Of a stretch of DNA of 64,000 nucleotides, positions 61,112 to 64,000 are shown one piece after another (position 1 is the first letter of the stretch; the number at the start of each line of letters is the position of its first letter). The DNA lies in assembly GCF_000230995.2 (NCBI RefSeq), contig NC_019973.1, forward strand, positions 2,184,001 to 2,248,000, written 5' to 3'. The stretch is from Mesorhizobium australicum WSM2073 (GTDB lineage Bacteria > Pseudomonadota > Alphaproteobacteria > Rhizobiales > Rhizobiaceae). The notes below the pieces were generated by a model that made no database searches, was not told the DNA's origin, and saw nothing but the letters and a program-made list of their open reading frames with translations. The position numbers and the translations under genes are program-made.

Positions 61112-61807
61112 ATGAAAAGATACGCATCGCTTGCGGCAGGCCTGCTGCTGCTCGTCGTTGGTTCCGCGGCCCGCGCCGAAGACGCAAAACCATTCATCAC
61201 CAACAAGGATGTCGACCTGACGATGATCCTGCCGCCGCCGCCGGCCAATGATTCGGCTGAGACCAAGGCCGAGCTTGGCGAAGTGCTGACCATGCAGGTC
61301 ACGCGCACACCCGAGATGGAAGCCCGCGCCATCGCCGACGCCGAGGAAAACGTCTGGCGTTTCGCCGATGTCATGGGGCCGAATTTCAACAAGGACAAGC
61401 TGCCGAAATTCAGCGCCTTCTTCGATCGCGTGGTGGAGACCGAAGGCGCCGTCGTCGATCCGGCCAAGGATGTCTGGAAGCGCCCGCGTCCGCACCAGCT
61501 CAGCGATCTCGTCAAGCCGGTGGTCAAGCTGTCGAGCTCCGGTTCCTGGCCGTCCGGCCATGCGACCGTCGGCACGATGATGGGCATCATCCTGTCCGAC
61601 ATGGTTCCGGAAAGGCGTGCTGAGATCATGGCGCGCGCGGCCGAGTTCGCCCACAACCGCATCGTCGGCGGCATCCACTATCCGTCCGACGTCGAGATGG
61701 GCAAGATTTCCGGCAGCGTCATCGCCGCCGTCCTGCTCAACCGGGATGACTTCAAGGCCGAGTACGATGTGGCCAGGGCGGAGCTTCGTTCCGATCTCGG
61801 CATGTAG
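61112..61807 (+). CDS. Class A (PhoN-like) non-specific acid phosphatase
   Basis: The ATG at 61112 gives 231 residues with a signal peptide (KRYASLAAGLLLLVVGSAARA). The PAP2/acid phosphatase motif is split: WKRPRPHQLSD (about residue 127), the PSGH motif in GSWPSGHATVGTMMG (about residue 149) and NRIVGGIHYPSDVEMG (about residue 192). The signature spacing matches class A bacterial phosphatases, although the last motif begins with NR where SR is usual. It is periplasmic and hydrolyses phosphomonoesters. A strong terminator follows. Confidence 0.88.
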   Translation: MKRYASLAAGLLLLVVGSAARAEDAKPFITNKDVDLTMILPPPPANDSAETKAELGEVLTMQVTRTPEMEARAIADAEENVWRFADVMGPNFNKDKLPKFSAFFDRVVETEGAVVDPAKDVWKRPRPHQLSDLVKPVVKLSSSGSWPSGHATVGTMMGIILSDMVPERRAEIMARAAEFAHNRIVGGIHYPSDVEMGKISGSVIAAVLLNRDDFKAEYDVARAELRSDLGM

Positions 61808-61835
61808 GATTTGGCCGATAGCCATCCGTTCGAGC

Positions 61836-61860
61836 GGGGCGCCTTCGGGCGCCCCTTTTT
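61836..61860 (+). terminator. Intrinsic terminator with TTCG tetraloop
   Basis: GGGGCGCC (61836-61843) pairs with GGCGCCCC (61848-61855) over a TTCG loop and is followed by five T residues. It ends the acid phosphatase transcript and leaves about 170 bp for the apt promoter. Confidence 0.92.
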
Positions 61861-62032
61861 CGTGGCTGCGCCCAACAGGAGGAAAATCGCCTGGCTCCCA
61901 GCCCGTAGTCAATTCCTTTGCCGGATGCGCTTGTCTCGGTCGCCACATCGCGCTAGCCGTTGTCGGTCGCGCCGGGTTACGATCGGCCCCGCGCCGTTTC
62001 ACTTTGTCAGCCGGATCATTCGGAGCCGCTTC

Positions 62033-62578
62033 ATGAAACCTTCTCTCGAAGACACGCTGCTGGCCTCGATCCGTACCATCCCGGACTATCCCAAGCCCGG
62101 CATCCTGTTTCGCGACATCACCACGCTGCTCGGCAATGCGCGCGCCTTCCGCCGCGCCATCGACGAGCTGGTGCATCCCTATGCCGGGCAGAAGATCGAC
62201 AAGATCGCCGGCATCGAAGCGCGCGGCTTCATCTTGGGCGGCGCCGTTGCCCACCAGCTCTCGGCCGGCTTCGTGCCGATCCGCAAGAAGGGCAAGCTGC
62301 CTTATGAGACCGTGCGCGTCGCCTACAGCCTGGAATACGGGCTGGACGAGATGGAGATGCACAAGGACGGCGTCGCGCCCGGCGAGAAGGTGATCCTGGT
62401 CGACGATCTGATCGCCACCGGCGGCACGGCTGAAGCGGCGGTCAAGCTGCTGCGCCAGATCGGCGCCGACATTCTCGCCGCCTGTTTCGTCATCGACCTG
62501 CCGGATTTAGGCGGGCGCGCCAAGCTCGAAGCGCTCGGCGTGCCGGTGCGAACGCTGATCGGGTTCGAGGGGGTTTGA
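62033..62578 (+). CDS. apt: Adenine phosphoribosyltransferase
   Basis: The ATG at 62033 gives 181 residues, the normal length. The PRPP-binding motif is [20 protein letters not shown] (about residues 121-140), and [13 protein letters not shown] and [11 protein letters not shown] are typical of Apt. It converts adenine and PRPP to AMP for salvage. A longer frame upstream to 61811 has no start signal. A degenerate copy of the 25336-type repeat may follow near 62690-62733. Confidence 0.95.
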   Translation: MKPSLEDTLLASIRTIPDYPKPGILFRDITTLLGNARAFRRAIDELVHPYAGQKIDKIAGIEARGFILGGAVAHQLSAGFVPIRKKGKLPYETVRVAYSLEYGLDEMEMHKDGVAPGEKVILVDDLIATGGTAEAAVKLLRQIGADILAACFVIDLPDLGGRAKLEALGVPVRTLIGFEGV

Positions 62579-62736
62579 GACCGGTTTGCCGAAGGCAAAT
62601 TGAAAGGTCCAGTGGACCTTTCAAAGATCTCGAACGCCCGGAGCGATAGCGAAGGGCAGGGAGGCAACACGACAACCAGCGCGGGTGCCGCCCTCATCCG
62701 CCTTCGGCCACGCCATAAACGGGGCGAAGGAAGAGA

Positions 62737-63195
62737 CTACTCCACCTTCACCAGCACCGCGCTTTCGAACTCCAGCACCTTGCCGCCGGTCGAATCAGTG
62801 GCCTCGCAGAGGAGCGCCAGCAACCGCCAGCCGGGGCGGGACGCGATGGGGCGGTGGGACAGCGCCGTGCGCGTGAAGGTGATGGTTTGCCCGGCAAAGA
62901 CGGGCTTCAGCCACTTCAGGTTCTTGAATCCGGGCGAGGGGCCGAATTCGGGCACCGGGCCGTCCCAGCCTTCGGCGTCCAGGCGGCTCTCCAGGTTCAG
63001 CTTCATCCAGGTGGCGGCGGTATGCCAGCCGGAGGCGCAGAGGCCGCCGAGCACGCTCTTCTTCGCGGCCTCTTCGTCGATGTGAAAGATCTGCGGGTCG
63101 TATTTGCGGGCGAACGCCTTGATCGCCTCGGGCTCGAATCTGTGCGAGCCCAGCGTCACCGTGGTGCCGATGCGGAAGAATTCGTCGAGCGTCAT
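62737..63195 (-). CDS. MaoC-like dehydratase (second of a pair)
   Basis: The 152-residue protein is a single hotdog MaoC domain. The catalytic segment ARKYDPQIFHIDEEAAKKSV (about residues 28-47) has the Asp-x4-His pair of (R)-hydratases and related enzymes. It overlaps the preceding MaoC gene by 4 bases and is about equal in length, so the two probably form a heterodimer, as known for some bacterial MaoC hydratases. The acyl substrate is unknown. Confidence 0.88.
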   Translation of the reverse strand: MTLDEFFRIGTTVTLGSHRFEPEAIKAFARKYDPQIFHIDEEAAKKSVLGGLCASGWHTAATWMKLNLESRLDAEGWDGPVPEFGPSPGFKNLKWLKPVFAGQTITFTRTALSHRPIASRPGWRLLALLCEATDSTGGKVLEFESAVLVKVE

Positions 63196-63659
63196 GCCGC
63201 ATTCCCCGCGTCGCGCGTCAGGAACATGACGGAGTTCTCGAGCTCGAAGACGCTTTCGCCGCGCTGGTTGACCAGTTCGCTGCGCATGGTCACGAAGCCG
63301 AGTTGCGGCTTCGATTTCGACAGGCGCCTGGCCAGAACCACCAGGCTGCCCCGCAGCGTATCGCCGGCGAGCACCGGCTTCTTCCATTTGACCTGATCGA
63401 CTCCTGGTGCGCCCTGGCAGGTGGAGTCCAGCAGGAAGGCATCGCACAGCATGCGCATGAACATGGCGCAGGTGTGCCAGCCTGAAGCCGAGAGGCCGCC
63501 CAGGATACTCGCCTTGCCGGCCCCCTCGTCGAGATGCATCGGCTGGGCATCGAACTCGCTGGCGAACTCGATGATTTCGGCCGCGCTCACCTCTTTCGTG
63601 CCGAGGTCGAACGAGGCGCCCTCGACGAAGTCCTCATAGGCCCATGTCTTGCCGGTCAT
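63192..63659 (-). CDS. MaoC-like dehydratase (first of a pair)
   Basis: The 155-residue hotdog-fold protein has the pattern ASEFDAQPMHLDEGAGKASI (about residues 31-50, with the Asp-x4-His pair) and GGLSASGWHTCAMFMRML, parallel to its downstream neighbour. It probably acts with the second MaoC protein as a two-subunit (R)-specific hydratase in fatty acid or polyhydroxyalkanoate metabolism. The ATGA overlap shows translational coupling. Confidence 0.88.
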   Translation of the reverse strand: MTGKTWAYEDFVEGASFDLGTKEVSAAEIIEFASEFDAQPMHLDEGAGKASILGGLSASGWHTCAMFMRMLCDAFLLDSTCQGAPGVDQVKWKKPVLAGDTLRGSLVVLARRLSKSKPQLGFVTMRSELVNQRGESVFELENSVMFLTRDAGNAA

Positions 63660-63810
63660 GGTCTGGCATCCCTGCAGAACGCGCGATCCGCATGGATCGG
63701 CGAACCCGGATGCAGGCCGCGGGCGATTTGGTCAAGTCCTTTCTGGTGAGCCAGCCGGCGCGATCGGGCCCGCGGCGGCCGTAGGGGCCAGCTGCGGCGC
63801 CTCCGATCGG

Positions 63811-64000
63811 CTAGCGGGCGTTCGGCAGGATCTGGTGCAGGACGATCGCCCAGACGGCGCCGAAGGCAATGGATGAGCCCAGAATGTACTGCACGATATC
63901 GGGCAGCGTCTTGACGAAATCCGGCGGTACCAGCGTGGCGAACAGCGCCATCAGGATGGGCAGGCCGATGACCAGCATGTTGCGTTCGGTCAGCGGCGTC
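63811..64000 (-). CDS. C-terminal end of an NCS2-family nucleobase permease
   Basis: The frame is open from the right edge to the stop at 63811, giving the last 62 or so residues: TERNMLVIGLPILMALFATL, then VPPDFVKTLPDIVQYILGSS and IAFGAVWAIVLHQILPN. Two membrane helices and the TxRN-like start are typical of the uracil/xanthine permease (NCS2) C-terminus. The rest lies outside the window. It lies 151 bp downstream of the MaoC pair's start in the same direction. Confidence 0.75.
   Translation of the reverse strand, partial: TPLTERNMLVIGLPILMALFATLVPPDFVKTLPDIVQYILGSSIAFGAVWAIVLHQILPNAR

Overview
The window is a 64-kb stretch of GC-rich chromosome from an alphaproteobacterium of the order Rhizobiales, most likely Mesorhizobium or a close relative. 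The main reasons are a fused trpE(G) anthranilate synthase preceded by a three-tryptophan leader peptide, a choXWV choline uptake operon, a petABC cytochrome bc1 operon, strong GC preference at third codon positions, and dispersed palindromic intergenic elements of the rhizobial type. The genus is inferred; there is no rRNA gene here to settle it. I found no tRNA or rRNA gene, insertion sequence, prophage or CRISPR array. The content is mostly core and housekeeping, with a few small accessory insertions.

Layout. 1-6.5 kb: efflux pump with divergent LysR regulator, AbrB-type membrane protein, SDR/monooxygenase pair, DsrE protein, an internally duplicated secreted protein and a VapBC toxin-antitoxin pair. 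6.5-15 kb: CDF metal transporter, trpE(G) with its trpL attenuator, a zinc deacylase, a second MFS pump, a flavin disulfide oxidoreductase with a small membrane protein, and a GST. 15-23 kb: a frameshifted acetyltransferase, a two-component system diverging from a PepSY/cytochrome b561 pair (with 24-bp in-frame tandem repeats), a GlxA-type regulator diverging from a cysteine hydrolase, and formate-THF ligase. 22.8-30.1 kb: an operon of five uncharacterised genes (coiled-coil protein, unknown protein, AAA ATPase, 432-residue unknown protein, DUF2333 membrane protein), interrupted by a DUF559 endonuclease-like gene lying exactly between two inverted 49-bp repeats. I consider this the best candidate for an undescribed system.

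30-39 kb: cytochrome c, a thymidine kinase with a frameshift that removes half its zinc site, choXWV with a terminator-like hairpin after choX, a second two-component system, small secreted proteins and a ClpS paralogue. 39-46 kb: a MoxR/DUF58/BatA-like/large membrane protein operon. 46-52 kb: DUF1285, NUDIX and CCA-transferase genes in a tightly overlapping operon, then small proteins, hemF, soxR and trmL. 52-57.7 kb: two half-size ABC exporters (probably a heterodimer) with GNAT, DUF6665-like and cupin genes. 58-64 kb: petABC, a class A acid phosphatase, apt, two MaoC-type dehydratases and the C-terminal end of an NCS2 nucleobase permease.

Functional links supported by layout include tryptophan synthesis under attenuation, choline import, bc1 respiration, and two regulator/target pairs in divergent arrangement. 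Two genes (acetyltransferase near 15604, tdk near 30994) each lack one base relative to an intact reading frame. These may be true pseudogenes or sequence errors.
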